From assembly GCF_000807925.1 (NCBI RefSeq), contig NZ_JRVC01000007.1, positions 1-64,000 of the forward strand: a stretch of DNA of 64,000 bases, written 5' to 3'. Shown piece after piece: positions 16,160 to 28,271 of the stretch. A model generated the notes under the pieces. That model was given only the letters and a program-made list of their open reading frames with translations. It searched no databases and was not told the DNA's origin. This stretch comes from Novosphingobium subterraneum. Its GTDB lineage: Bacteria; Pseudomonadota; Alphaproteobacteria; Sphingomonadales; Sphingomonadaceae. The stretch's first letter is position 1; every line of letters starts with the position of its first letter. Position numbers and translations under genes: made by a program.

Positions 16160-17170
16160 ATGCCTGCAACACCCAAGACATCAGCCCTCATGCGCCGCGG
16201 CGCCGAGTTCCTCGGCACGGAGCACGCCATCCTGTGCGGGGCGATGAGCTGGGTGTCGGAGCGCAACCTTGTTTCGGCAATCAGCAACGCCGGGGGCTTC
16301 GGCGTGATTGCCTGCGGGGCGATGACGCCCGAACTCCTCGATACCGAAATTGCCGCAACCAGGGCGCTGACGGACAAGCCCTTTGGCGTGAACCTGATCA
16401 CGATGCACCCGGCGCTGTTCGACCTGATCGCGGTCTGTGCGAAGCACAAGGTCGGCCATGTCGTGCTGGCAGGCGGCATTCCGCCCAAGGGCAGCGTCGA
16501 GGCGATCAAGGCCTTTGGCGCCAAGGTCATCGTCTTTGCGCCGACGCTGGCGCTGGCGAAGAAGCTGCTGCGTTCCGGTGCGGACGCGCTGGTGATCGAA
16601 GGTTCGGAAGCGGGCGGCCATATCGGGCCGGTCTCGACCTCGGTGCTTGCGCAGGAATTCCTGCCCGCATTGGCTGAAGACCACGTGGTGTTCGTGGCAG
16701 GGGGCATCGGGCGGGGCGAGATGATCGCCAGCTACCTCGAGATGGGTGCTTCGGGCGTGCAGCTTGGCACCCGCTTTGCCTGCGCCACGGAATCGATTGC
16801 GCACCCGGCATTCAAGGCGGCGTTCTTCCGTGGCAATGCGCGCGATGCGGTCGCTTCGGTGCAGGTCGATCCGCGCCTGCCGGTGATTCCGGTCCGCGCG
16901 CTCAAGAACAAGGGCACCGAGGAGTTTACCGCGAAGCAGGTGGAAGTGGCCAAGCTGCTCGACGAGGGCAAGCTCGACATGGCCGCCGCCCAGCTCGAGA
17001 TCGAGCACTTCTGGGCAGGCGCGCTGCGCCGTGCGGTGATCGACGGCGACGTCGAGCGCGGTTCGGTCATGGCTGGCCAGTCGGTCGGCATGGTGACGAA
17101 GGAAGAGCCGGTGGCCGAGATCATCGCCCAGCTCATGGCCGAAAGCGAGGAAGCGCTCTCGCGGCGCTGA
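16160..17170 (+). CDS. Nitronate monooxygenase / FMN-dependent 2-nitropropane dioxygenase family
   Basis: 336 residues, TIM-barrel flavoprotein. The N-terminal AILCGAMSWVSERNLVSAISNAGGFG segment, the FGVNLI strand, and the FMN phosphate motif VIEGSEAGGHIG (about residue 155) with VAGGIG and GASGVQLGTRF are the family pattern. Such enzymes oxidise nitronates or act as NAD(P)H:quinone reductases; the true substrate is not determined by sequence. ATG at 16160 follows a weak GGACGGGA site. Four bases separate it from the exporter gene, so the two are likely one operon. Confidence 0.9.
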   Translation: MPATPKTSALMRRGAEFLGTEHAILCGAMSWVSERNLVSAISNAGGFGVIACGAMTPELLDTEIAATRALTDKPFGVNLITMHPALFDLIAVCAKHKVGHVVLAGGIPPKGSVEAIKAFGAKVIVFAPTLALAKKLLRSGADALVIEGSEAGGHIGPVSTSVLAQEFLPALAEDHVVFVAGGIGRGEMIASYLEMGASGVQLGTRFACATESIAHPAFKAAFFRGNARDAVASVQVDPRLPVIPVRALKNKGTEEFTAKQVEVAKLLDEGKLDMAAAQLEIEHFWAGALRRAVIDGDVERGSVMAGQSVGMVTKEEPVAEIIAQLMAESEEALSRR

Positions 17171-17174
17171 TCGC

Positions 17175-18410
17175 ATGGCGGCAGGGGCAGCATCAGGGCA
17201 TCGCGCCTCTTTCGGCGTCGTCTTTGCGATTGTCCTTATCGACATGCTCGGCTTCGGCGTGGTGACGCCGGTGCTGCCGGGCCTGATCATGGACCTGACG
17301 CATGTCGATATCGGCACGGCGGCAGGTTACGCCGGCTGGCTGGGGGCGGGCTATGCGGCGATGCAGTTCGTGTTCGCGCCGGTGCTGGGCAACCTTTCGG
17401 ACCGCTATGGCCGCCGCCCGATCCTGCTCGCGGCGGTGCTCATGCTCGGGCTGGATTACCTGCTGCAGGCGATGGCGCCCAATTTCGGGTGGCTGATTGC
17501 CGGGCGGCTGATTGCGGGCCTCACGGGCGCCAGTTTCTCCCCGGCCTATGCCTATATTGCCGACGTTACCCCACCCGAAAAGCGCGCGGCGAACTTCGGG
17601 CTGATGGGGCTTGCGTTCGGCATCGGCTTCGTCGTCGGCCCGGCGATGGGCGGGTTGCTCGGGTCGATCGACCCGCGCCTGCCGTTCTACACCGCCGCCG
17701 GGCTGGCGCTGGCCAATGCTGTGTTCGGGTTCTTCTTCCTCAAGGAATCGTTGGCCCCTGAAAACCGCCGCCCGTTCGACTGGCGGCAGGCAAACGCCAT
17801 GGCCTCGCTGCGCGCGCTGAAGGGGCAGAGCCCGACAGTGCTGTGGTTCGTGGCGGCGCTCGGCACGTGGCAACTGGCGCATATCGTCTATCCGGCGGCG
17901 TGGTCCTACTTCGCGATTGCCGCCTATGGCTTCAGCGTGGGCCAGGTCGGCGTGGCGCTGGCGCTGGTGGGGTTCAGCAGCGCGCTGGTGCAGGGGGTGG
18001 GCCTGCGCCAGTTCCTGCCGGTGCTGGGTGAGAAACGCGCGGTTGTGCTCGGTGTGGCAGGCCTGTGCGTTTCGGCGGTGCTTTACACTTTGGCGCAGGA
18101 GCCTTGGCAGGTCTACGTGGCGATTGGAGTGGGCGCCTTGCAGGGCTTCGTGCAGTCGCCCATCTCGGCGTTCAACAGCCGCGCGGTGGATGCGCGCAGC
18201 CAGGGCGAGTTGCAGGGGGCGGTGCAGTCGATCGGCTCAATCGCAGCGATCATCGGACCGCCGATGTACACGCAGACGTTGGAGAAGTTCAGCGGTCCGA
18301 ACGCGATATATCAGTTGCCGGGAATGCCGATCCTGCTGGCGGCGGCGATTTCTCTGATCACGCTGGCGCTGTTCCTGAAGGGTGCCGCCCTGCTGGAGCG
18401 GCGGGCCTAG
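17175..18410 (+). CDS. Major facilitator exporter, TCR/Tet family
   Basis: 411 residues with twelve hydrophobic segments. The motif between helices 2 and 3 is GNLSDRYGRRPIL, the classic G-x-x-x-D-R-x-G-R-R pattern, and helix 5 has the antiporter motif GIGFVVGPAMGGLLG. The N-terminus (VVFAIVLIDMLGFGVVTPVLP) closely resembles TetA-type drug:proton antiporters. Drug efflux is the family role, but tetracycline specificity is not claimed. It starts 4 bases after the monooxygenase gene stop and converges on the HNH gene. Confidence 0.9.
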   Translation: MAAGAASGHRASFGVVFAIVLIDMLGFGVVTPVLPGLIMDLTHVDIGTAAGYAGWLGAGYAAMQFVFAPVLGNLSDRYGRRPILLAAVLMLGLDYLLQAMAPNFGWLIAGRLIAGLTGASFSPAYAYIADVTPPEKRAANFGLMGLAFGIGFVVGPAMGGLLGSIDPRLPFYTAAGLALANAVFGFFFLKESLAPENRRPFDWRQANAMASLRALKGQSPTVLWFVAALGTWQLAHIVYPAAWSYFAIAAYGFSVGQVGVALALVGFSSALVQGVGLRQFLPVLGEKRAVVLGVAGLCVSAVLYTLAQEPWQVYVAIGVGALQGFVQSPISAFNSRAVDARSQGELQGAVQSIGSIAAIIGPPMYTQTLEKFSGPNAIYQLPGMPILLAAAISLITLALFLKGAALLERRA

Positions 18411-18418
18411 TATCGGGG

Positions 18419-19075
18419 TCAGCTCTCCAGCTCGACGTCCCAGTAGAGCCAGTCGCGCCAGGTTTCGTGCAGGTAATTGGGCGGGAAGGCGCGGCCGCGC
18501 TCCTGCAGTTGCCACGTCGTCGGCCGGATCGCGCGGTTCATCAGCCGCATGTGCGCCTGTTCTGGGGTGCGTCCGCCCTTCCTGAGATTGCAGGGTGAGC
18601 ATGCCGCTGCCACGTTCTCCCACGAGGTGCGCCCGCCGAGGCGACGCGGCACGATATGGTCGAAGGTCAAGAGGTCGGGGCTGCCGCAATACTGGCACTG
18701 GAAGCGGTCGCGCAGGAACAGGTTGAAGCGGGTGAAGGCGGGATATTCGCTCGGCCGCACGTATTGCCGCAGCGCGATGACCGAGGGCAGCCTCATGCCG
18801 AAGCTGGCGCTGTGGACCTCGCGGTCGTAGGTCTCGATAATGTCGACGCGTTCGAGGAACACCGCCTTGATCGCGGTCTGCCACGGCCACAGGCTCAAGG
18901 GGTAATAGCTCAGCGGGGTGTAATCGGCATTGAGGACCAGCGCGGGGCAGTTCGCCAGATGCCGGTCATTGTGCAGAACATCGTTGAAGGCGGTGCTGTC
19001 ACCGCTGTTGGGCCTGGCCGAAGCCGCCCGATCGATCAGCGCCTTATGGAGCACGTCCCGACTTCTTCCCTGCAC
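18419..19075 (-). CDS. HNH endonuclease-domain protein
   Basis: Up to 218 residues from a GTG at 19075; several shorter starts are possible because the first 35 residues look unstructured. The conserved core begins at ALVLNADYTPLSYYPLSLW. The HNH fold sits near 130-175: CQYC, then LTFDHIVPRRLGG, then AAACSPCNLRKGG, with four zinc Cys and the DHI catalytic His. This alphaproteobacterial HNH group is widespread as a single gene and has no established role; restriction or DNA processing is inference. Eight bases separate its stop from that of the exporter. Confidence 0.85.
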   Translation of the reverse strand: MQGRSRDVLHKALIDRAASARPNSGDSTAFNDVLHNDRHLANCPALVLNADYTPLSYYPLSLWPWQTAIKAVFLERVDIIETYDREVHSASFGMRLPSVIALRQYVRPSEYPAFTRFNLFLRDRFQCQYCGSPDLLTFDHIVPRRLGGRTSWENVAAACSPCNLRKGGRTPEQAHMRLMNRAIRPTTWQLQERGRAFPPNYLHETWRDWLYWDVELES

Positions 19076-19243
19076 ACAGAGGCGGGAGCGCCTCCGCAGG
19101 GGCAGTCATGGCTTTGCCTGGTGACCGCAGTGTTACACATGCGCTCATGGAACACGCCTGCGAGTCCGGCGTCAAGGGGCTGAATGGGTGCATTTCCACA
19201 GCCTGCCTTCGCCGCGCGCCGATCGGGGCTTTCCCTTGTGTAA

Positions 19244-21799
<2,556 letters not shown>

Positions 21800-21801
21800 T
21801 C

Positions 21802-22053
21802 GTGGCCTTCACCGACGAAATCCCGTGGGACCAGCCCGCCACGATGATCGACCTTGAGGGCCGCGCCCCGATCATCGGCACGATCCGTGACTGTGCGCTG
21901 CACTACGGACTCTACAAGCCCCACGCGCGTGACAATGCCCGCGTGCTGCTGACCAAGCCGATCCACCGCGAGGGCCGGGCGACGCGGACGTGGCTGCTCG
22001 ATCCTTCGGAAATCGCCGAGCTGGCCGACCGGCTGGCGCGCGAGACGAATTGA
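21802..22053 (+). CDS. Small hypothetical protein downstream of gyrB
   Basis: 83 residues from a GTG at 21802, two bases after the gyrB stop. A TTG at 21796 overlapping that stop would add two residues. The sequence starts AFTDEIPWDQPATMIDLEGR and has no signal, Cys or membrane segment; it looks like a compact alpha/beta protein. The close spacing suggests translation on the gyrB message. No family recognised. A long hairpin terminator follows at 22059. Confidence 0.65.
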   Translation: MAFTDEIPWDQPATMIDLEGRAPIIGTIRDCALHYGLYKPHARDNARVLLTKPIHREGRATRTWLLDPSEIAELADRLARETN

Positions 22054-22058
22054 CGAAG

Positions 22059-22150
22059 AAGCGGGACCCCGGGTCAAGCCCGGGGTGACGAAGGAAATGA
22101 TGCGCTGAAACAACCGCCACCCCGGACTTGATCCGGGGTCCCGCTTTTTT
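22059..22150. terminator. Long inverted-repeat terminator built from two palindromic units
   Basis: Arm one (22059-22087) starts AAGCGGGACCCCGGG and arm two (22118-22146) ends CCCGGGGTCCCGCTT-like; they are near-complementary over 29 bases, and each arm is itself a palindrome around CTTGA/TCAAG. A run of six T follows at 22144-22149. It separates the gyrB unit from the convergent helicase gene and belongs to the same repeat family as 4633-4725, here with the outer ends reversed. Confidence 0.8.
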
Positions 22151-22155
22151 ACGCC

Positions 22156-24570
22156 TCAATCAGCCCGCATCGCCGCAGCGGCAAGGCTTTCGGCCTCGAC
22201 CAGCAGTTCATCGTCGGCCGCGCCTGCAGGCGTCGTCTCGCGGCCGATCATCACCAGCACCGGCACGGCAAGGGGGCTTACGCGGTCCAGCTCGACGTGG
22301 ACCAGCTGGCCTGCTGCGCGATCGAGCAAGTCGCCCAGCCGGCCGACGTCGGTCATCCGCGCGCGCGCATCGGCCCATGCGGCCTGGATCAGCAGGTGGT
22401 CAGGCTCGTACTTGCGCAGCACGTCGTAGATCAGGTCTGTCGAGAAGGTGACCTGCTTGCCCGACTTGCGCTTGCCCGGATGCTGCCGTTCGACCAGTCC
22501 CGAGATCACCGCCACCTCGCGGAAGGCGCGGCGCAGCAGGTGCGATTCCTGCACCCACTCCACGAACTCGTGCGCGAGGATGTCGGATGAGAGCAGCGGC
22601 GCGGGATCAAGGACCGGCCTCGCACCCCAAACGGCCAGCGAATAATCATTGGCCACAAAGCCCAGCGGGGCGAGGCCCAGCTCGTTCATCCGGCGCGTGA
22701 TCAGCATGCCGAGCGACTGGTTCGCGTTCCAGCCCTCGAACGTGTAGTAGACGGTGTAGTGCTTGTTCTGGTGGGGGAAGCTTTCGGCCAGCAGCATGCC
22801 CGGCCCCGGCAGCCGGCTGCGCCAGTCCTGCATTTCCAGCCATTCGCGCACGTCATCAGGGAAGCGCGACCAGCCTGCACGATCGACCATCAGCCCCCGC
22901 ACGCGATCGGACAGGTGCGTGGTCAGCGGCAGGCGCGCGCCCATGTAGCTGGGGATCTGACCCGGCTTCTTTGCCGCCCGCACGATCAGTTCAAGATCAC
23001 GCACGCCTTCGACCTCAAGGTCCATCCCGGCAAAGCGGATCGTATCGCCGGGGGAAAGCGTCGCGCCGAAGCTCTCTTCGACCTTGCCGAGCGAACGGCC
23101 GTTGCGAAAGCGCACGTCGAGCATTTCGGAATCGACGATGATTCCGGCATTGAGGCGATGGCGCGCGGCATGTTCGGGGTGGGTCAGTCGCCAGGTACCA
23201 TGCTTGTCGCGCACGATGCGCTTGAAGCGGTCATAAGCGCGCAAGGCATAGCCGCCGGTTGCCACGAATTCGAGCACGCGCTGCCACTGCGCTTCATCGA
23301 CCCAGCGGTAGGGATGGGCGGAGCGGACCTCGGCATGGAGCGCCTTCTCGTCAAACGGTCCGGCGCAGGCGCAGGCCATGACGTGCTGCGCCAGCACGTC
23401 GAGACCGCCGGGGCGGAAGTCCTCGCCATCGCGCCGCCCCTCGTGGACCGCTTCCTGCGCCGCGAAAGCTTCGAGAAATTCGAAGCGGTTGCCGGGCGCA
23501 AGCAGTGCCCGGCTGGGGCAATCGATGCGGTGGTTGGCGCGGCCGATGCGCTGCAGCAGGCGCGACGAGCCCTTGGGTGCGCCCATCTGCACGACCAAGT
23601 CGACATCGCCCCAATCGACACCGAGGTCGAGGCTGGCGGTGCAGACCAGTGCGCGCAACTCGCCGCGGGCCATCGCCCCTTCGACCTTGCGCCGCGCTTC
23701 CTTCGACAAGGAGCCGTGGTGGATGCCGATCGGCAGCTTGTCGTCGTTGATGTCCCACAGCAGCTGGAAAATGTATTCGGCGAGGAATCGCGTGTTGGTG
23801 AAGATAAGGGTGGTCTGGTTGCGCTTTATCTCGTCATAGAGCTGCGGCACGGCCCAGGCGGCGGCATGCCCGCCCCAGGGCACCCGCTCGTCCTCGGGGT
23901 TCATGATCGAAAGTTCCGGCCTTGCGCCCGCTTCGCCCTCGACCAGCCGCACCGAGGCGGCATCGCCATCGGGAGCGAGCCATGCGCAGAAGTCCTGCGG
24001 ATCGGCCACCGTCGCCGAAAGTGCCGCGCGCCGCATGTCGGGGGCAATTGCCTGCAGCCGCGCCAGCGAGAGCGCCAGAAGATCGCCGCGCTTGCCGGTG
24101 GCAAAGGCGTGGACCTCGTCGATTATCACCCGCTTCAGACCCGCGAAGATCGTTGCCGCTTCCGGATAGCTCAGCAGCAAGGACAGCGATTCAGGTGTGG
24201 TCAGCAGCACATGCGGCGGCTTGGCGCGCTGGCGGGCCTTGCGGTCCGAAGGCGTATCGCCGCTGCGCGTCTCCACCCGGATAGGCAGGCCGATTTCATC
24301 GATGGGCGTGAGAAGGTTGCGCTGCACGTCATGCGCCAGCGCCTTCAGCGGCGAGACGTAGAGCGTGTGCAGTCCGTCGCCCGGCAGCTCATCGCCTGCG
24401 AAATCCTGCAACGTCGGCAGGAACCCCGCCAGCGTCTTGCCCGCGCCGGTATCGGCCACCAGCAGGGCATGATCGCCCGCACGGGCTGCTTCCAGCATCT
24501 CGCTCTGGTGACGCCGCACGCGCCAGCTGCGGCTTTCGAACCAGTCAGTGATCGAGGGAGCGAGCGTCAT
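22156..24570 (-). CDS. Lhr-type DEAD/DEAH helicase (ligase-associated helicase family)
   Basis: 804 residues. Superfamily 2 helicase: Walker A VADTGAGKTLAGFLP near residue 40, YVSPLKALAHD, TTPESLSLLL, DEXH motif IIDEVHAF, SATVAD, then IFTNTRFLAEYIFQ, and QRIGRANHR as motif VI. The winged-helix and Lhr-specific beta-barrel region follows (about 420-804). In many bacteria it clusters with an ATP-dependent ligase, an exonuclease and a phosphoesterase as a repair set; none of these is adjacent here. ATG at 24570 gives the usual short N-terminus. It is 22 bases after the J-like gene, so it may be the last gene of a three-gene unit. Confidence 0.9.
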   Translation of the reverse strand: MTLAPSITDWFESRSWRVRRHQSEMLEAARAGDHALLVADTGAGKTLAGFLPTLQDFAGDELPGDGLHTLYVSPLKALAHDVQRNLLTPIDEIGLPIRVETRSGDTPSDRKARQRAKPPHVLLTTPESLSLLLSYPEAATIFAGLKRVIIDEVHAFATGKRGDLLALSLARLQAIAPDMRRAALSATVADPQDFCAWLAPDGDAASVRLVEGEAGARPELSIMNPEDERVPWGGHAAAWAVPQLYDEIKRNQTTLIFTNTRFLAEYIFQLLWDINDDKLPIGIHHGSLSKEARRKVEGAMARGELRALVCTASLDLGVDWGDVDLVVQMGAPKGSSRLLQRIGRANHRIDCPSRALLAPGNRFEFLEAFAAQEAVHEGRRDGEDFRPGGLDVLAQHVMACACAGPFDEKALHAEVRSAHPYRWVDEAQWQRVLEFVATGGYALRAYDRFKRIVRDKHGTWRLTHPEHAARHRLNAGIIVDSEMLDVRFRNGRSLGKVEESFGATLSPGDTIRFAGMDLEVEGVRDLELIVRAAKKPGQIPSYMGARLPLTTHLSDRVRGLMVDRAGWSRFPDDVREWLEMQDWRSRLPGPGMLLAESFPHQNKHYTVYYTFEGWNANQSLGMLITRRMNELGLAPLGFVANDYSLAVWGARPVLDPAPLLSSDILAHEFVEWVQESHLLRRAFREVAVISGLVERQHPGKRKSGKQVTFSTDLIYDVLRKYEPDHLLIQAAWADARARMTDVGRLGDLLDRAAGQLVHVELDRVSPLAVPVLVMIGRETTPAGAADDELLVEAESLAAAAMRAD

Positions 24571-24592
24571 CGCCCCCAAGATAGGCACGGCC

Positions 24593-26365
24593 TTACAGAA
24601 CCGAAAGGATCGCCTCTCGTTCTGTCGCCACCTTCCAGCCAAGCGCGGCGTCGATCAGGCCGATGGTCACCGCGCACTGGTCGGCGTCCGAACCCTTGCC
24701 ACCCATCGCCTGCCGCACGCGCTTGTCGGGTATGCCGGTTTCGGTGATGACCTTGCCGATCAGTTCACCCGGCACGCTTGCCGTCCCCGGCTTGATCCGC
24801 TGCGGCGGGCCGAGCTGGCGGGCGTCGAGCATCTTCACCGCAAGGGTGCGTTCGCGTTCCAGCACGGCAGGAGGAACCTTGACCCCGGATGCCATGCGGC
24901 GCGTGCGGAGGAAAGCCATGCAGGCATCAGGCCCGGTCTTTCGCGCGGCGCGCAGCAGGTCGGCACGAATGCGCTGCACATCGGCCAGCAGACCCCCTTT
25001 TTCGACAAGCGCAGTCGCATACATGCGTTCGCGCACCAGATCCTGCACTTTCGCGGTGTAGGCCTCATCACTGCTGCCATCTGTGCGCGCGATGGTGCGG
25101 TTGGCGCTGAACAGTGCGGCGAGATCGGGCTGGAGCGACTGCAGGCCATCGAAGGTGATCTCCGGCCCGAACACGGCGGTAACCGCGCGGCCGACGATTT
25201 CCTTCTCTTGCGCACTCTGGCTGATCGAAATCTCCGGCACCGGCGGGGGTTCGGTCGAGCTGTCGTTGCTGCTGAACACGACCCGCAGGATCTGTACGCC
25301 GAAGATGACCGCCAACAGGATCAGTCGACCGCTGCTGAACCAGCCCTGCCCGACGTTTGCGCTGGTGTTCTTTTCCCACAGCGCCACGCGCCACGGATCG
25401 AAGTAGTGCTCCACTTCCGGAAAGTTCTTGCGCACGCCTTCGAGCAGTTGCTCCACGTCGGCGCGCTTGACGAACCAGCCCTTGCGGCTGCCCTGTTGCG
25501 CGGGCGTGGTCAGTTCGTTCCACGCCTTGTGCAGCGGGTGCTTCGGGTCCTGCACCTTTTCGCGGAAGCGCAGGCCGCGCAGGCGGGCGTTGAGGAAGGC
25601 TATGGCCGGCCTTTCCGAAACTTGCCCGCGCTCGCTTTCCCAGCCGAAGACCTTGGCGGCAGGCTCCAGCAGCGGGGCCGAGCGTGGCCAGCTGCGGGCA
25701 AGGATACCGGCCAGCCAGTTGTCGATCTCGTCAAAGGCGGTGACGCTGACGGTTTCGGCATTGCGCAGCACGGCCTTGAGGTGGCCGAGCGCCATGGCCT
25801 CCTCCCAGCCTTCGAGCGGCGGCAGGGTCTCCTCGTCGTCCACCATGTCGGGCAGAAGCAGCCGATAGAGCGCCTGCTCGTGCGCCCATGCCGGCATGAC
25901 CGCGTCCGAGGTCGGCTCCAGACCCAGCAGGACCGGGCGTTCGAACGGATCGCGCTTGACCGCGATGGCCTGCTCAGCCGGGGCCTGCGCGGCCACGAAA
26001 CCCGGCGTCACGTCAAGCTTCGGTGCCGCCTCGCCGAGCTTGCGCGTCAGGCTGGGATCAACCTCGCCCTTCACTGCAGGGGCGGCATAGAGCCAGCTTG
26101 ATTGTTCGGCCTCGGGAGCGGCCTCTCCGGCATCCCCGAGCGGCGTCACGCCCGCGAAAGGATCGAACTCCTCATCGGCAGGCGGTGCTGCCTGCATCTT
26201 CGCCCAGCGCAGGGCGCTGTCACGCGCCTCGCGCAGCCGGGCATAGCCATCGACGTCCTTGTCGACGTCCATGGCTTTCAGGCGCTCGGCATAGGCTCGC
26301 CGGATCGCCGCCACGTCCGGCGTCTTCGCGATCCCGAGGACCTTCCAGGCTTGAGTGGGTGTCAT
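24593..26365 (-). CDS. Membrane-anchored J-domain-like partner of HscC (DjlB/DjlC type)
   Basis: 590 residues. The N-terminal 55 residues look like a J domain (AWKVLGIAKTPDVAAIRRAYAERLK), but the HPD tripeptide is replaced: the aligned stretch reads MDVDKD, keeping only the Asp. A middle region of unknown fold (about 120-335) is followed by one membrane helix (GRLILLAVIFGVQILRVVF, about 345-365) and a C-terminal domain with several Cys. E. coli has membrane J proteins next to hscC with a similar layout. The gene starts 10 bases after the Hsp70 stop. Likely co-chaperone; whether it stimulates ATPase without HPD is open. Confidence 0.8.
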   Translation of the reverse strand: MTPTQAWKVLGIAKTPDVAAIRRAYAERLKAMDVDKDVDGYARLREARDSALRWAKMQAAPPADEEFDPFAGVTPLGDAGEAAPEAEQSSWLYAAPAVKGEVDPSLTRKLGEAAPKLDVTPGFVAAQAPAEQAIAVKRDPFERPVLLGLEPTSDAVMPAWAHEQALYRLLLPDMVDDEETLPPLEGWEEAMALGHLKAVLRNAETVSVTAFDEIDNWLAGILARSWPRSAPLLEPAAKVFGWESERGQVSERPAIAFLNARLRGLRFREKVQDPKHPLHKAWNELTTPAQQGSRKGWFVKRADVEQLLEGVRKNFPEVEHYFDPWRVALWEKNTSANVGQGWFSSGRLILLAVIFGVQILRVVFSSNDSSTEPPPVPEISISQSAQEKEIVGRAVTAVFGPEITFDGLQSLQPDLAALFSANRTIARTDGSSDEAYTAKVQDLVRERMYATALVEKGGLLADVQRIRADLLRAARKTGPDACMAFLRTRRMASGVKVPPAVLERERTLAVKMLDARQLGPPQRIKPGTASVPGELIGKVITETGIPDKRVRQAMGGKGSDADQCAVTIGLIDAALGWKVATEREAILSVL

Positions 26366-26375
26366 CCCTCTGGCG

Positions 26376-28094
26376 TCACAGCGGCGGGTTGGCTTCGAGC
26401 ATGTCGAGAAGCTCTGTCAGCATCGCCGAGGCATCGGCAATGCGCCGCGGTTCCTGGCTGTCGAGCGCGGCCACGAACATGCGGGTGCGATCACCGATGA
26501 CGGCGCGGACATCGCCCAGGAATTCCTCGTAGCACCGCTCGGCGCGGGCCAGCAGCGCCTGGTTGCCCGCCTCCTCGCGCGGGTGGTGCTTCAGCGCGGC
26601 CAGCGTCTGGCGCCGGGCATCGAGATCCTTCGCGGCCTTGCGGTCTTCCTCGTCGATGATGAGGAGGTTGTGCCTGGCGCCGGTCAGCGGCACTTCCACG
26701 TCCACCTCGAGCAGGCCCGAACTGTCGTAGGAGAAGCGCACATCGATCGAGACTTCGCCCGCAGGCTTCGCCGGGACCGGCACCTTGATCTGCCCGAGGT
26801 GGACGTTGCCCGAAACCTCGCGCGCCTCGCCCTGGTAGATCTTCACCTCGATCTGCTTCTGGTTGTCGCCCATCGTGCTGTAGATGCCAGAACGGCTGAC
26901 CGGGACCGGGGTGTTGCGTTCGATGATCGGCGAGAACAGGCCCTGCTGGATCGTGCCGCGCGCCGAATGCTCAGCTGTCTCGATGCCCAGCGTAAACGGG
27001 CAGACGTCGGTGATGCGGATTTCCTCGAGCCCGCCGTCGCGCGCGATCAGCCCGCCCTGGATGGCCGCGCCGAGCGCCACCGCATGGTCGGGATGGACCG
27101 AGGAATTTGGGAAGCGTCCGAACAGGCGCGTGATCGCCTTGCGCACCACCGGCATGCGCGTGGCCCCGCCGACAAGCACGACTTCGCTCAAGGACGCGGC
27201 GTCGATCTGGCTGTCGCGCAGGGCGCGCACCACCGGATCGCGCAACCGGCGGATCAGCCCTTCGGCCTGGGCCTCGAATTCGCTCGTGGTGATCGTGGTG
27301 GAAAGCCGCTGGTCCTCGACCGTCACTGCAAATTCGGCTTCCTGCCCCTCGCTCAGCGCGCGCTTGGCACGTTCGGCGGCCTGCAGCAGCAGGGCCTGTG
27401 CGCGCGGTTCTTCCAGCTTGGCGAGCAGGCCGTCGGGATCGAGCCGCCCACGCACGGCCATCGCCAGAGCGGCATTGAAATCATCACCGCCCAGCCGGTT
27501 GTCCCCTGCCGAGGCGCGGACCTCGACGATGCCCTCGAACATCTCGACGATCGAGACGTCGAAAGTGCCTCCGCCCAGGTCGAACACCAGAAACGGCTCG
27601 CGCTCGGCCTTGTCCTGCAGGCCGAAGGCGAGCGCGGCGGCGGTTGGTTCGTTGATCAGGCGGCGTACGGTTAGGCCCGCCAGTTCACCGGCGCGGCGGG
27701 TCGCCTTGCGCTGGCGGTCGTTGAAATAGGCGGGCACGGTGATGACGGCTTCGGTGGGGCGGGTGCCGGTGCAGGCGGCCACATCGTCGCGCAGGGCCAT
27801 GAGCACGAGCGCGGACAGGTCCTCGGCAGAGAACTCCTTCTTGCCCAGCTTCACCTTGCGGTCGGTGCCCATGAATCGCTTGAAACTGGTTGCGGTGGCC
27901 CCATCCTTGAGGCCCATCCTCTCCAGCGCGGCGGCTCCGACCAGCGTCGTGCCATCGGGCAGGACCGAAACGGCAGAAGGGGTGAGCAGCGCCCCGAGGG
28001 CATTCGGCACGAGCTTTGCCTCTCCGCCGTTCTCGTTTGCCTGCCACATGGCCACCGCACTGTTGGTGGTCCCCAGATCGATCCCGATGAGCAT
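26376..28094 (-). CDS. hscC: HscC-like Hsp70 chaperone
   Basis: 572 residues, shorter than DnaK (about 638) and lacking most of the C-terminal lid, as in HscC. The nucleotide-binding domain has [14 protein letters not shown], the [21 protein letters not shown] and [12 protein letters not shown] segments, [16 protein letters not shown] and [13 protein letters not shown]. The substrate domain follows from about 375 ([16 protein letters not shown]). ATG at 28094 starts directly at the first strand; a longer frame upstream is spurious. It forms an operon with the J-like protein, and possibly the helicase. Clients are unknown. Confidence 0.9.
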   Translation of the reverse strand: MLIGIDLGTTNSAVAMWQANENGGEAKLVPNALGALLTPSAVSVLPDGTTLVGAAALERMGLKDGATATSFKRFMGTDRKVKLGKKEFSAEDLSALVLMALRDDVAACTGTRPTEAVITVPAYFNDRQRKATRRAGELAGLTVRRLINEPTAAALAFGLQDKAEREPFLVFDLGGGTFDVSIVEMFEGIVEVRASAGDNRLGGDDFNAALAMAVRGRLDPDGLLAKLEEPRAQALLLQAAERAKRALSEGQEAEFAVTVEDQRLSTTITTSEFEAQAEGLIRRLRDPVVRALRDSQIDAASLSEVVLVGGATRMPVVRKAITRLFGRFPNSSVHPDHAVALGAAIQGGLIARDGGLEEIRITDVCPFTLGIETAEHSARGTIQQGLFSPIIERNTPVPVSRSGIYSTMGDNQKQIEVKIYQGEAREVSGNVHLGQIKVPVPAKPAGEVSIDVRFSYDSSGLLEVDVEVPLTGARHNLLIIDEEDRKAAKDLDARRQTLAALKHHPREEAGNQALLARAERCYEEFLGDVRAVIGDRTRMFVAALDSQEPRRIADASAMLTELLDMLEANPPL

Positions 28095-28271
28095 TCGTCT
28101 TCCTGCAGATATCAACCGGCGTGATGCGACAGGGCCCGCGCGGTTGGCAAGCGCAAAGCGCGCCGGGCAGCAGGCACGACGGGATGGACCGTGGATGCGC
28201 CGGGGCGAGGGGGCAGGGCGCGCCCCTGTCCGTTTTCTTTCCATGACAACGCCTTGAAAGGAGAAAAAGCC

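Noticed and set aside
22759..24747. 662-codon plus-strand frame
   Set aside because: Antisense to the Lhr-type helicase, which has all helicase motifs.
24548..26101. 517-codon plus-strand frame
   Set aside because: Antisense to the J-like protein gene; no domain and shadow composition.
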